NCBI GenBank assembly: GCA_910585455.1
Contig: CAJUEL010000018.1
Location: 16,781 to 80,780, forward strand
Direction: 5' to 3'
Length of the DNA: 64,000 nt
Source: an uncultured Eisenbergiella sp.
GTDB taxonomy: Bacteria; Bacillota; Clostridia; Lachnospirales; Lachnospiraceae
The position numbers were made by a program, and so were the translations under genes. Below the pieces are notes generated by a model. It worked only from the letters and a program-made list of their open reading frames with translations. It was not told where the DNA came from and did no database searches. Shown piece after piece: positions 35,542-42,846 of the stretch (position 1 is the stretch's first letter; each line of letters starts with the position of its first letter).

Positions 35542-36849
35542 ATGCCTATGCCAAAAAACACAAAAAAACCGGCAAAGGACTGGTATCGGCTGGATCTGTC
35601 CGCCATCGTCTATCCGACGCTGCAGCGCAGGGACTTTTCCTCCGTATACCGGATTTCGGTTCTTTTAAAAGATACGATACAACCGGATGTTTTACAGCGC
35701 GCCGCCGACATCGCCTTAAAGCGCTTTCCCACCTACAAGGTCGCCATGCGCAAAGGGCTTTTCTGGCGCTACCTGGAGCCCAACGACCGCCCAGGTCCCT
35801 TTGTGCAGAAGGATATCCGCAATTTCTGTATGCCCATGTCCTTTAAGGGAAACAACCGCTATATGATCCGGCTCTATTATTATGACCGGCGCATTTCCCT
35901 GGAGGCACACCACAGCCTGGGGGACGGCACCGGCGGCATGTATCTGCTCCAGACGATCGCCGCCGTCTATTTAAAGCTTCTCGGACACCCCATCCCGGCA
36001 CAGTATTATGTCATGGACACGGATCATGCGCCGGATGAGGAGGAATTTGAGGACGCCTATATGCGCTATGCCAACGCCTCCGTCTGTCCCGACCGCCCTT
36101 CCGAAAAAACCTATCGGGTGCGGGGCACCCGGGAGCCTTCCCACACCTTTAACGTGATCGACGGCATTCTTTCCGTACAGGAAACGATGGCTGTCGCCAA
36201 ACGGTATCAGGCAACGATCACGGAATATTTAAACGCCGTGCTTTTATACGCGCTGCTCCAGAAACAGGAGCACGATTTTCACATCAGACTCCGCCCTGTC
36301 CGCATCGCCATGCCGGTAAACCTGCGCCGCTTTTTCCCATCCCGGACATTGCGTAATTTCATCACCATGGTTTACCCCAGCATCGATCCGCGTCTGGGCG
36401 ATTATACCTTTGAAGAAATCGTCACCCATGTCCACAACTACATGCGATATTATATTAATGAAAAATTCCTCCGGGGCGACATCACCACCAACGCCGCCAC
36501 CAAGCGGAATCCCTTCATCCGGATCGTGCCACTTTTTATCAAGGATTTCGTGGTCCGCCTTTTTTATACGCGGGTACAGGACAAAAATTCCTCCGCCGGC
36601 CTGACCAACATGGGCGCCTTAAAGGTGCCGGATGAAATGAAGCCCTTTATCGAGCGCTTTGACATTTACATGGGAATGCCCTATTCCCAGCGCACCAACT
36701 GCGCCATCATCAGCTATGAGGACATCCTCACCATCAACTTTGCGAGCTGTATCATTGAAGCCGACGTGGAACGCCGCTTTTTTAAAAAGCTGGTGGAGGA
36801 CGGCATTCATGTCAAAATTGAAAGCAACAGAAGCTTTGAGGAGGAATAG
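35542..36849 (+). CDS. condensation/alcohol acetyltransferase-fold protein
   Basis: 435 residues. The motif LEAHHSLGDGTGGMYLLQTI (HHxxxDG) near residue 125 is the catalytic signature of CoA-dependent acyltransferases and NRPS condensation domains; later blocks RPVRIAMPVNLRRFFPSRTL and SAGLTNMGALKVPDEMKPFI also fit. ATG 35542 has AAGGAA just upstream; a second ATG at 35548 may be used. It is followed after two bases by the DUF6320 gene, so translation is likely coupled. The acyl acceptor is unknown. Confidence 0.75.
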   Translation: MPMPKNTKKPAKDWYRLDLSAIVYPTLQRRDFSSVYRISVLLKDTIQPDVLQRAADIALKRFPTYKVAMRKGLFWRYLEPNDRPGPFVQKDIRNFCMPMSFKGNNRYMIRLYYYDRRISLEAHHSLGDGTGGMYLLQTIAAVYLKLLGHPIPAQYYVMDTDHAPDEEEFEDAYMRYANASVCPDRPSEKTYRVRGTREPSHTFNVIDGILSVQETMAVAKRYQATITEYLNAVLLYALLQKQEHDFHIRLRPVRIAMPVNLRRFFPSRTLRNFITMVYPSIDPRLGDYTFEEIVTHVHNYMRYYINEKFLRGDITTNAATKRNPFIRIVPLFIKDFVVRLFYTRVQDKNSSAGLTNMGALKVPDEMKPFIERFDIYMGMPYSQRTNCAIISYEDILTINFASCIIEADVERRFFKKLVEDGIHVKIESNRSFEEE

Positions 36850-36851
36850 AT

Positions 36852-37556
36852 ATGTCTTATTGCGTCAACTGCGGTGTGGAGCTGGAAGCGTCCCTGGAGC
36901 GCTGTCCGCTGTGCAACACCCCCGTCATCAATCCGAATGAAGTGACACACACAAACGCCGTTCCGCCCTTTCCGAAGGAAAAGGGACAGGTTGAGGTCGT
37001 AAAAAGCAAGGATCTCGCCCTGCTTCTTTCGATTTCCCTGACCGCCACCGCCGTCGTCTGCGGCAGCTTAAACCTGCTCGTTTTTTCCCAGAGCGCCTGG
37101 TCCTTATATGTGATCGGCGCATGTCTGGTCCTCTGGGTGCTGGCGATTCCGGCGGTCATCTACACCCGGCTGCCGATCTATTTCTGCCTGCTGTTTGACG
37201 GGCTCTCGATCGGACTGTACCAATACCTGATCAGCTTTAACACCAAAAGCCATGTCTGGTTTTATGAGCTGGCAATGCCGCTGACCCTGCTCGCCACCGC
37301 CATCGCCCTGCTGTTTGCCCTGCTTTATAAAAAGGTATCCCGCTCCTTTTTGATGATCGGGCTGTACTTTTTCTCCTGCCTCGCGCTTCTGTGCGCCGGC
37401 ATCGAGCTTTTGATCGAGCGGTTCTTTGAAACGCCCTTTCGGCTGACCTGGTCCGCCATTGTGCTCTCCATCTGCGTCGTCATCGATATCGCCCTGATCA
37501 CCATTCTCTCCCGGGCCAGACTGCGCAATGCGGTGCGCAGAAGGCTGCATTTCTAG
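36852..37556 (+). CDS. DUF6320 membrane protein with N-terminal zinc ribbon
   Basis: 234 residues. A CxxC-x(12)-CxxC ribbon opens the protein (YCVNCGVELEASLERCPLCN), then a linker and six hydrophobic helices from residue 55 to about 215, ending in RARLRNAVRRRLHF. The pattern is the DUF6320 family, which commonly follows an acyltransferase of the type at 35542. The start at 36852 is two bases past that gene's stop. Likely a membrane partner of the acyltransferase; function not established. Confidence 0.78.
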   Translation: MSYCVNCGVELEASLERCPLCNTPVINPNEVTHTNAVPPFPKEKGQVEVVKSKDLALLLSISLTATAVVCGSLNLLVFSQSAWSLYVIGACLVLWVLAIPAVIYTRLPIYFCLLFDGLSIGLYQYLISFNTKSHVWFYELAMPLTLLATAIALLFALLYKKVSRSFLMIGLYFFSCLALLCAGIELLIERFFETPFRLTWSAIVLSICVVIDIALITILSRARLRNAVRRRLHF

Positions 37557-37629
37557 CAGCCTCCCAAACCGATCCCGGACTTGCCGCGGCCTGTCGCAAA
37601 CCGTACCCTCCCATCCGGAGGGATGCGCG

Positions 37630-38256
37630 TTATGCCATCGCCGCTTCCGCGTCCTCCAGGCTCTTGTATCCATAAAAAGCCGTCTCATTGGCGATGATCT
37701 GCTTTAGCAGGTTGTCGCCTTTTTGCCAGGCGCTTTCCGTTTCCTGTAAAATCAGCTCCACCGTGCGGTCCGAATAGGTCAGATATTCTCCCTTTAAATA
37801 GCTTTCCGAGGAGGAACCGTCTGCGACAGAATCCTCCTGTGTCGTGAGCACCCTGCCGTTTGCGCGGATATGCGGATAATGCTCCAGCATCCAGCGATCC
37901 CACTCCACATGGATCCGGGAGAGCCGCTCCACCATCGCTGCCTTTTTCTCCGACACCTGCGGCAGATGCTCCCGGATCTGTTCATATTCCTCCGGATAGG
38001 TGGTCTCCATCATCCGCCCATACTTTTCAAATACGGGGTTTCTTCCTTCCTTTTCCGCCTCCTTCAAATCCGCCAGATAGCTGTCCAGCACGTCGTCCGA
38101 ATAAACCATCCACTGGCTCATGCGCATCTTGAAAAAGGTGTCCGGATCGTCCTGGCAGGACGCCCTGCCGCCGGTGTTATGCACCTTTTGAAAAAACTCC
38201 CATTCCATGGAAGCGATGTCAAAAATCAGCTGTTCCCTCGCCGTTACCTCCGCCAT
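37630..38256 (-). CDS. DUF4125 family protein
   Basis: 208 residues. Conserved DUF4125 blocks are visible: [33 protein letters not shown] and [20 protein letters not shown]. The Cys/His-free helical fold gives no hint of catalysis. GGGAGGG precedes ATG 38256. Its 5' leader contains the tRNA-linked repeat at 38291-38432. Family members often neighbour radical-SAM or metal genes elsewhere; none is present here. Confidence 0.8.
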   Translation of the reverse strand: MAEVTAREQLIFDIASMEWEFFQKVHNTGGRASCQDDPDTFFKMRMSQWMVYSDDVLDSYLADLKEAEKEGRNPVFEKYGRMMETTYPEEYEQIREHLPQVSEKKAAMVERLSRIHVEWDRWMLEHYPHIRANGRVLTTQEDSVADGSSSESYLKGEYLTYSDRTVELILQETESAWQKGDNLLKQIIANETAFYGYKSLEDAEAAMA

Positions 38257-38290
38257 ACCAAATCCCTCCCTGCTCTAAAGTGTGCTTCTG

Positions 38291-38432
38291 TATCATACAA
38301 AAAAGTGTGCGCAAAACGCACACACTGCGTCGAGCGCGGTTGCCGACAGGCAACTTTTTCCTCGCGCGCGAGTACGCATTAACGCCTTTTTTGTACGATA
38401 GGAACCGAAGTTTCCTATCGTACAAAAAAGGG
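38291..38432 (-). repeat. tRNA-linked three-hairpin repeat, copy 1
   Basis: On the minus strand, three stems follow each other: TACGATAGGAAAC-TTC-GGTTCCTATCGTA, a central block with AAGTTGCC-TGTC-GGCAACCGCG, and GTGTGCG-TTTT-GCGCACAC. The central 60 bases are nearly identical to 57180-57245. The copy starts 31 bp past the 3' end of the tRNA-Leu gene at 38463 and ends about 35 bp before the DUF4125 start. Confidence 0.8.
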
Positions 38433-38449
38433 AATCCCGAAAGATTCCC
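38424..38449 (-). terminator. terminator after the minus-strand tRNA-Leu
   Basis: GGGAATC and GATTCCC pair, followed on the minus strand by TTTTTTG, 14 bp beyond the tRNA 3' end. Confidence 0.75.
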
Positions 38450-38462
38450 TTCTTTATGCGAC

Positions 38463-38546
38463 TGCAGGAAAAGAGACTTGAACTCTCATGGTATTGCTAC
38501 CATACGGACCTGAACCGTACGCGTCTGCCAATTCCGCCATTCCTGC
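38463..38546 (-). tRNA. tRNA-Leu (CAG)
   Basis: 84-nt class II tRNA. Acceptor GCAGGAA pairs with TTCCTGC, discriminator A, anticodon stem TACGG/CCGTA with loop TTCAGGT, a long variable arm, and TTCAAGT in the T-loop. The sequence is identical, in inverted orientation, to the tRNA at 38793-38876. Upstream at 38559-38587 is a promoter with TTGACA and TATAAT spaced 17 bp. Confidence 0.95.
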
Positions 38547-38558
38547 AAGACAAAAGTT

Positions 38559-38587
38559 ATTATAACGGAAGGATTCCATCTTGTCAA
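38559..38587 (-). promoter_or_regulatory. promoter of the minus-strand tRNA-Leu
   Basis: Consensus TTGACA (38582-38587) and TATAAT (38559-38564) with a 17-bp spacer on the minus strand, back to back with the plus-strand tRNA promoter at 38632. Confidence 0.85.
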
Positions 38588-38631
38588 CATATTTCAGAAA
38601 AATTTTTTGTAGAAAAAAAGAAATTTTCCAG

Positions 38632-38660
38632 TTGACATTGCATGTAGAACATGGTAATAT
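38632..38660 (+). promoter_or_regulatory. promoter of the plus-strand tRNA-Leu pair
   Basis: TTGACA (38632-38637), 17-bp spacer, TAATAT (38655-38660), about 24 bp before the tRNA 5' end. Both plus-strand tRNAs should be one transcript. Confidence 0.8.
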
Positions 38661-38683
38661 ACTTCTTGCAGTGAAAATTGCAT

Positions 38684-38767
38684 GCGGAAGTGTCGGAACT
38701 GGCAGACGAGCAAGACTAAGGATCTTGTGACAGCAATGTCGTGTGGGTTCAAGTCCCATCTTCCGCA
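38684..38767 (+). tRNA. tRNA-Leu (AAG), unmodified A34
   Basis: 84-nt class II tRNA: acceptor GCGGAAG with CTTCCGC, discriminator A, anticodon stem CAAGA/TCTTG, loop CTAAGGA, so positions 34-36 read AAG. The variable arm is GACA-GCAA-TGTC. An A34 leucine tRNA needs TadA-type deamination to inosine to read beyond CUU, which is uncommon in bacteria. Confidence 0.92.
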
Positions 38768-38792
38768 GTCAACTACATATTGTTAGTTGTAT

Positions 38793-38876
38793 GCAGGAAT
38801 GGCGGAATTGGCAGACGCGTACGGTTCAGGTCCGTATGGTAGCAATACCATGAGAGTTCAAGTCTCTTTTCCTGCA
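38793..38876 (+). tRNA. tRNA-Leu (CAG), second identical copy
   Basis: 84 nt, identical to the reverse complement of 38463-38546: acceptor GCAGGAA/TTCCTGC, anticodon CAG. It is 25 bp after tRNA-Leu(AAG) in the same transcript, with a terminator hairpin following. Confidence 0.95.
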
Positions 38877-38885
38877 GGTAGAGGA

Positions 38886-38922
38886 AGAAGGAGTCTTTTG
38901 GGATTCCTTCTTTTTTCATTCC
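38886..38922 (+). terminator. terminator of the plus-strand tRNA unit
   Basis: AGAAGGA pairs with TCCTTCT across a short loop and runs into TTTTTTC, about ten bases past the tRNA end. Confidence 0.75.
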
Positions 38923-39020
38923 ATGGAACCAAAAAGCCGAACATGACATACAGGTGTCATGATTATCCTGTTACACTTAAGATGTCGTTACAAATACCAA
39001 ACCAATGAGGAGGGAGCAAA

Positions 39021-39659
39021 ATGCGATATACCTGGATCGACGATTACCTGATGCGCAAACGGGGCGTAACCAGGGATTTACAGGCGGACTGGAACTGGGT
39101 CCGTTACCAGATCGGCGGAAAAATGTTCGCCGCCATCTGCCTGGATGAAGAAAACAGGCCGTACTACATCAATCTGAAGCTGGAGCCCGCCGAGGGCGCA
39201 TTCTGGCGGTCACAATATGAGGACATTGTCCCCGGCTTCTATTCCAATAAGCTGCACTGGAATTCCATCAGGCCCGACGGCGCTGTACCCGACGATCTGC
39301 TAAAGGATATGCTCGACAAATCCCGGCAGCTTGTTCTAGAAAGCTTCAGCAAAAAGAAACAGCGGGAAATTCTGGGCATGAGCTGCTGTGGAACGCAATG
39401 CAGCCTGTGCAGCTATTACGGCAATCTGTGTCAGGGCTGTAACGAAGCAAACGGAAAGGTTTTTCATGCCCCTGCCAACAAGCCCTGCGCGATCTATCAG
39501 TGCTGTGTGCAAAAGAATAAGCGCGCCACCTGCGCGGCGTGCGACGCGCTTCCCTGTCAGATCTGGCAGGACACAAAGGATCCGGGGCTTTCAGACGAAG
39601 CCTTTGCGGCGACAATCCGCGAGCGGGTCAATCTGTTAAAGGACAGACAGGATCAATAA
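39021..39659 (+). CDS. MmcQ/YjbR-like domain fused to a Cys-rich DUF3795-type domain
   Basis: 212 residues. The first half (MRYTWIDDYLMRKRGVTRDL; ADWNWVRYQIGGKMFAAICL; VPGFYSNKLHWNSIRPDG) is an MmcQ/YjbR fold, a small DNA-binding-like family. The second half has ten or more cysteines: SCCGTQCSLCSYYGNLCQGC and ATCAACDALPCQIW, typical of DUF3795-like metal-binding domains. The ribosome site GGAGGG is well placed. It precedes, by a large hairpin, the Na/Pi cotransporter gene. A metal-dependent regulatory role is conceivable but unproven. Confidence 0.7.
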   Translation: MRYTWIDDYLMRKRGVTRDLQADWNWVRYQIGGKMFAAICLDEENRPYYINLKLEPAEGAFWRSQYEDIVPGFYSNKLHWNSIRPDGAVPDDLLKDMLDKSRQLVLESFSKKKQREILGMSCCGTQCSLCSYYGNLCQGCNEANGKVFHAPANKPCAIYQCCVQKNKRATCAACDALPCQIWQDTKDPGLSDEAFAATIRERVNLLKDRQDQ

Positions 39660-39707
39660 AGCTGTCGTTTTGGCCGGTCAAACATCATAAAAACATTCTT
39701 TGCGGGA

Positions 39708-39771
39708 ATCAACGCTCCATCCGGCATAGTTTTTATCATTTTACAAAAACTATGCCGGATGGAGCGTTGAT
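39708..39771 (+). promoter_or_regulatory. 27-bp perfect hairpin before the Na/Pi cotransporter gene
   Basis: ATCAACGCTCCATCCGGCAT continuing to AGTTTTT pairs without a mismatch to its complement, leaving a ten-base loop ATCATTTTAC. The right arm ends with TTTTAT, so it can terminate the upstream gene, but it lies only 30 bp before ATG 39801 and may also control the next gene. Confidence 0.75.
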
Positions 39772-39800
39772 TTTATGGATCGGGAAAGGAGTATTTTGTC

Positions 39801-41546
39801 ATGGACATTTTTGATCTGTTGACCATGATCGGAGGACTCTGCCTGTTTTTATTCGGCATGAATGTGATGGGACAGGCGTTGGAGCGCCGGGCAGGAAACA
39901 GCCTGCGCGGTCTGTTGGAAAAAATGACGACAAACCGGGCAGCGGGTTTGCTTACCGGTCTGGGCATCACTGCGGTAATCCAGAGCTCGTCTGCCACAAC
40001 CGTTATGGTGGTGGGCTTCGTAAATTCCGGGCTGATGACCCTGAAGCAGGCGATCAATGTCATTATGGGCGCAAACATCGGCACAACCGTCACCGCCTGG
40101 GTGCTCAGCCTCGCAGGAATCGACAGCACAAATCTGTTTGTCCGCCTGCTCAAGCCCTCCTCCTTCACACCCATTCTGGCTCTCATTGGCATTATTTTTT
40201 TCATGTTCTGTAAAAACACAAAAAAGAGGGACACCGGCGCAATCCTGCTGGGCTTTGCCACATTGATGTCCGGCATGCAAACCATGTCGGACGCGGCATC
40301 CGGTCTTAGCGGCATCCCTGCGTTTCGGGAACTGTTTTTATTATTTCAAAATCCTGTTCTGGGCGCGCTTGCCGGCGCAATACTCACTGCCATCCTGCAA
40401 TCCAGCTCCGCTTCGATCGGTATCCTGCAGGCGCTCGCTGCAACGGGACAGGTCAGCTATCGCGCCGCCATCCCCATCGTCATGGGACAGAACATCGGCA
40501 CCTGCCTCACGGCCATGCTCTCCGCCATCGGGACAACCAAAAACGCAAAACGGGCGGCGATGGTACATCTCGCCTTCAATGTGACCGGAACCGCTGCATT
40601 GCTTACAGTGTTTTGTATCATCAAACGCCTTTTCTCCCCTGCCCTGCTCCATGCCCCCGCTTCCTCCCTGGGCATTGCCGCAGCACACTCCGCCTTCAAC
40701 GTGCTCTGTACGCTCCTCATGCTGCCTCTGGCAGGGCTCTTGGAAAAGCTGGTCTGTCAGCTTATACCGGACAGCGCAGGAACCGAAAAAAAATCCGAGC
40801 TGGATGAACGTCTGCTCGCTGCGCCGCCCATCGCCCTGGAGCGCTGCCGCATGGTCGCATCCAAAATGGCCGTCTGTGCGGCAAACGGATTCAAAGACAG
40901 CCTGTCCGTCATTGAGACGTATTCCCCCGGGCTTGTAGAAGGAATTTTTGCCGCCGAAGAGCAAACCGACCACTACGAGGATATTCTCGGCACCTACCTG
41001 GTCAAGCTGTCCGCTCTGCCCATCAGCAGCGCGGACAGCCGGGAAGCCGCCCGGCTTTTAAAAAGCATCGGCGATTTCGAACGCATTTCCGACCACGCCG
41101 CTTCCATTGCCGCTTCCGCCAAAGAATTGCAGGAAAAAAATTACAGCCTTTCCCCATCCGCACAGGCTGAGCTGGCGGTCCTTTCCCGGGCAACCGGCGA
41201 AATCCTTGACCTTGCGCTGTCCGCATTTTTACAAAATGATGCAACCCCCGCCGAACGCATCGAACCGCTCAGTCAGGTCATTGACAGACTGAAGGAAACA
41301 ATGCGCACCCGTCACATACTGCGATTACAGAAAAATCAATGCAGCATCGAAACCGGTTTTATCCTGTCCGATCTCTTAACCGATCTGTCACGGGTATCCG
41401 ATCATTGCTCCAATATCGCCGGATGTATCATCGACATGGCGGCGGGAAACCTGAATCTCCACGAATCTCTCCGCGCAGTGAAAAGGGACAGCGAAACATA
41501 CGCGGCACTTTTCGCGCACTTTTCAGATAAATACCAGTTGCCGTAG
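39801..41546 (+). CDS. Na+/Pi cotransporter family protein with PhoU-like tail
   Basis: 581 residues. Two inverted PNaS repeats carry the signature QSSSA: ITAVIQSSSATTVMVVG near residue 55 and TAILQSSSASIGILQAL near 200. A cytosolic PhoU-like helical domain follows from about residue 340. It should import phosphate with sodium, or export it. AAAGGAG precedes ATG 39801. The perfect hairpin upstream may tie it to the preceding Cys-rich protein. Confidence 0.9.
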   Translation: MDIFDLLTMIGGLCLFLFGMNVMGQALERRAGNSLRGLLEKMTTNRAAGLLTGLGITAVIQSSSATTVMVVGFVNSGLMTLKQAINVIMGANIGTTVTAWVLSLAGIDSTNLFVRLLKPSSFTPILALIGIIFFMFCKNTKKRDTGAILLGFATLMSGMQTMSDAASGLSGIPAFRELFLLFQNPVLGALAGAILTAILQSSSASIGILQALAATGQVSYRAAIPIVMGQNIGTCLTAMLSAIGTTKNAKRAAMVHLAFNVTGTAALLTVFCIIKRLFSPALLHAPASSLGIAAAHSAFNVLCTLLMLPLAGLLEKLVCQLIPDSAGTEKKSELDERLLAAPPIALERCRMVASKMAVCAANGFKDSLSVIETYSPGLVEGIFAAEEQTDHYEDILGTYLVKLSALPISSADSREAARLLKSIGDFERISDHAASIAASAKELQEKNYSLSPSAQAELAVLSRATGEILDLALSAFLQNDATPAERIEPLSQVIDRLKETMRTRHILRLQKNQCSIETGFILSDLLTDLSRVSDHCSNIAGCIIDMAAGNLNLHESLRAVKRDSETYAALFAHFSDKYQLP

Positions 41547-41572
41547 CAGCCAGCCGTTATTTAAAATTGCTC

Positions 41573-41601
41573 TTGACCTGTCCCCGGACAGGTGCTATAA
41601 T
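41573..41601 (+). promoter_or_regulatory. carAB promoter
   Basis: TTGACC (41573-41578) and TATAAT (41596-41601) with a 17-bp spacer. Transcription should begin near 41608. Confidence 0.85.
41576..41593 (+). promoter_or_regulatory. perfect palindromic operator inside the carAB promoter
   Basis: ACCTGTCC-CC-GGACAGGT fills the spacer between -35 and -10: two 8-bp arms match exactly around two bases. A dimeric repressor bound there would block RNA polymerase. The regulator is unknown. Confidence 0.65.
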
Positions 41602-41620
41602 ACGTCAGATGAACAAAGGC

Positions 41621-41676
41621 GTTCATGAAAGAGCCATCCCGGTTGTGGCATGATTCTTTCATGAACGTCTTTTTTT
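41621..41676 (+). terminator. attenuator hairpin in the carAB leader
   Basis: GTTCATGAAAGA pairs with TCTTTCATGAAC, with an inner GCCA/TGGC stem, then GTCTTTTTTT. It ends 84 bp before the carA start, so a large share of transcripts can stop here. I found no convincing PyrR-binding sequence or leader peptide, so the sensing mechanism is open. Confidence 0.75.
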
Positions 41677-41760
41677 GCAAAAGCGGGAAAGGACAAAAGC
41701 TGTAATTCCTTGTCTTTCCCCGGGAAATATGCGCGCACAAGCGCGCAGACAGGAGGCACT

Positions 41761-42846
41761 ATGGAACAAACGGTGTATTTGCAGATGGAAGACGGTACCT
41801 GCCTTTGCGGCAAACCTTTCGGCGCACCGCTCAAGGCGGAGGTCATTGCCGAAGCGGTGTTTACGACGGCGATGACCGGCTATACGGAAACGCTGACGGA
41901 CCCCAGCTATTACGGACAGATGGTCATACAGACCTTTCCCCTGACCGGCAATTACGGCATCGCGGAAGTAGACTTTGAAAGCGGCGGCGCACACATCAGC
42001 GCCTATATCACCCGCGAATGGTGCCGGCATCCCTCCAACTTCCGCAGTCAGATGGATCTGGACACCTTCTTAAAGCAGCAGGGCATACCCGGCATTTATG
42101 ACATCGACACGAGGCTTCTCGCCAAACGGATCCGCGAGCACGGCGTGATGAACGCCAGGCTCACCACTGCCCCTCCCTCCCCGGAAGGTGCAGCTTCCCT
42201 TTCCGGCTGGCGCATCCGGGACGCGGTATCACATGTGACCTGTAAAGAGCCTTATGAGCTGTCCGCCGGGCTGCCCCGTTTTCATGTTGTGGTCTGGGAT
42301 TTTGGCGCGAAGAAAAATATTCTGCGCAGGCTCTGCGCCCATGGCTGCCGTCTGACCGTGGTTCCCGCCACCACCTCCTGCGAAGAAATCCTCGCCCTTT
42401 CCCCGGACGGCGTCATGCTCTCCAACGGTCCCGGCGATCCGAAGGACAACCCGGATATCATCGCGCAGCTTGCAAAGCTGTGCCGGACGGGCATTCCGGT
42501 TTTCGGCATCTGCCTGGGGCATCAGCTCCTCGCGCTGGCAAATGGCGCCGACACCGAAAAGCTCAAATACGGACACCGCAGCGCCAACCAGCCCGTCCGG
42601 GAGCTTTCCTGCGGGCGCTGCTACATCACCAGCCAGAACCACGGCTATGCGGTAAAAAATGATTTCCTCCCTCACAATGCGGCCATGAGCTTTGTCAATG
42701 TGAACGACGGCACCTGTGAGGGCATCCGGTATCATGATTTTCCGGGCTTTTCGGTGCAGTTTCATCCGGAGGCCTGTAGCGGTCCCGCCGATACGGAATT
42801 TTTATTCGGACAATTCATTGCGCTGATGGAAAGGAGGACACAATAA
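41761..42846 (+). CDS. carA: carbamoyl-phosphate synthase small subunit
   Basis: 361 residues. N-terminal CPSase domain (GYTETLTDPSYYGQMVIQTF) and C-terminal class I glutamine amidotransferase with Cys in GICLGHQLLALA and His in FSVQFHPEA. It supplies ammonia from glutamine to CarB for carbamoyl phosphate, precursor of pyrimidines and arginine. ATG 41761 has AGGAGG five bases upstream. Its stop overlaps the carB start (TAATG). Confidence 0.97.
   Translation: MEQTVYLQMEDGTCLCGKPFGAPLKAEVIAEAVFTTAMTGYTETLTDPSYYGQMVIQTFPLTGNYGIAEVDFESGGAHISAYITREWCRHPSNFRSQMDLDTFLKQQGIPGIYDIDTRLLAKRIREHGVMNARLTTAPPSPEGAASLSGWRIRDAVSHVTCKEPYELSAGLPRFHVVVWDFGAKKNILRRLCAHGCRLTVVPATTSCEEILALSPDGVMLSNGPGDPKDNPDIIAQLAKLCRTGIPVFGICLGHQLLALANGADTEKLKYGHRSANQPVRELSCGRCYITSQNHGYAVKNDFLPHNAAMSFVNVNDGTCEGIRYHDFPGFSVQFHPEACSGPADTEFLFGQFIALMERRTQ

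Noticed and set aside
38454..38759. 101-codon ORF over the tRNA-Leu genes
   Set aside because: It translates through tRNA sequence; the same peptide MAELADAYGSGPYGS appears from the second tRNA copy.
41602..41760. PyrR-type riboprotein leader before carA
   Set aside because: The leader is too short and lacks the conserved PyrR loop as far as I can read; only the terminator is clear.
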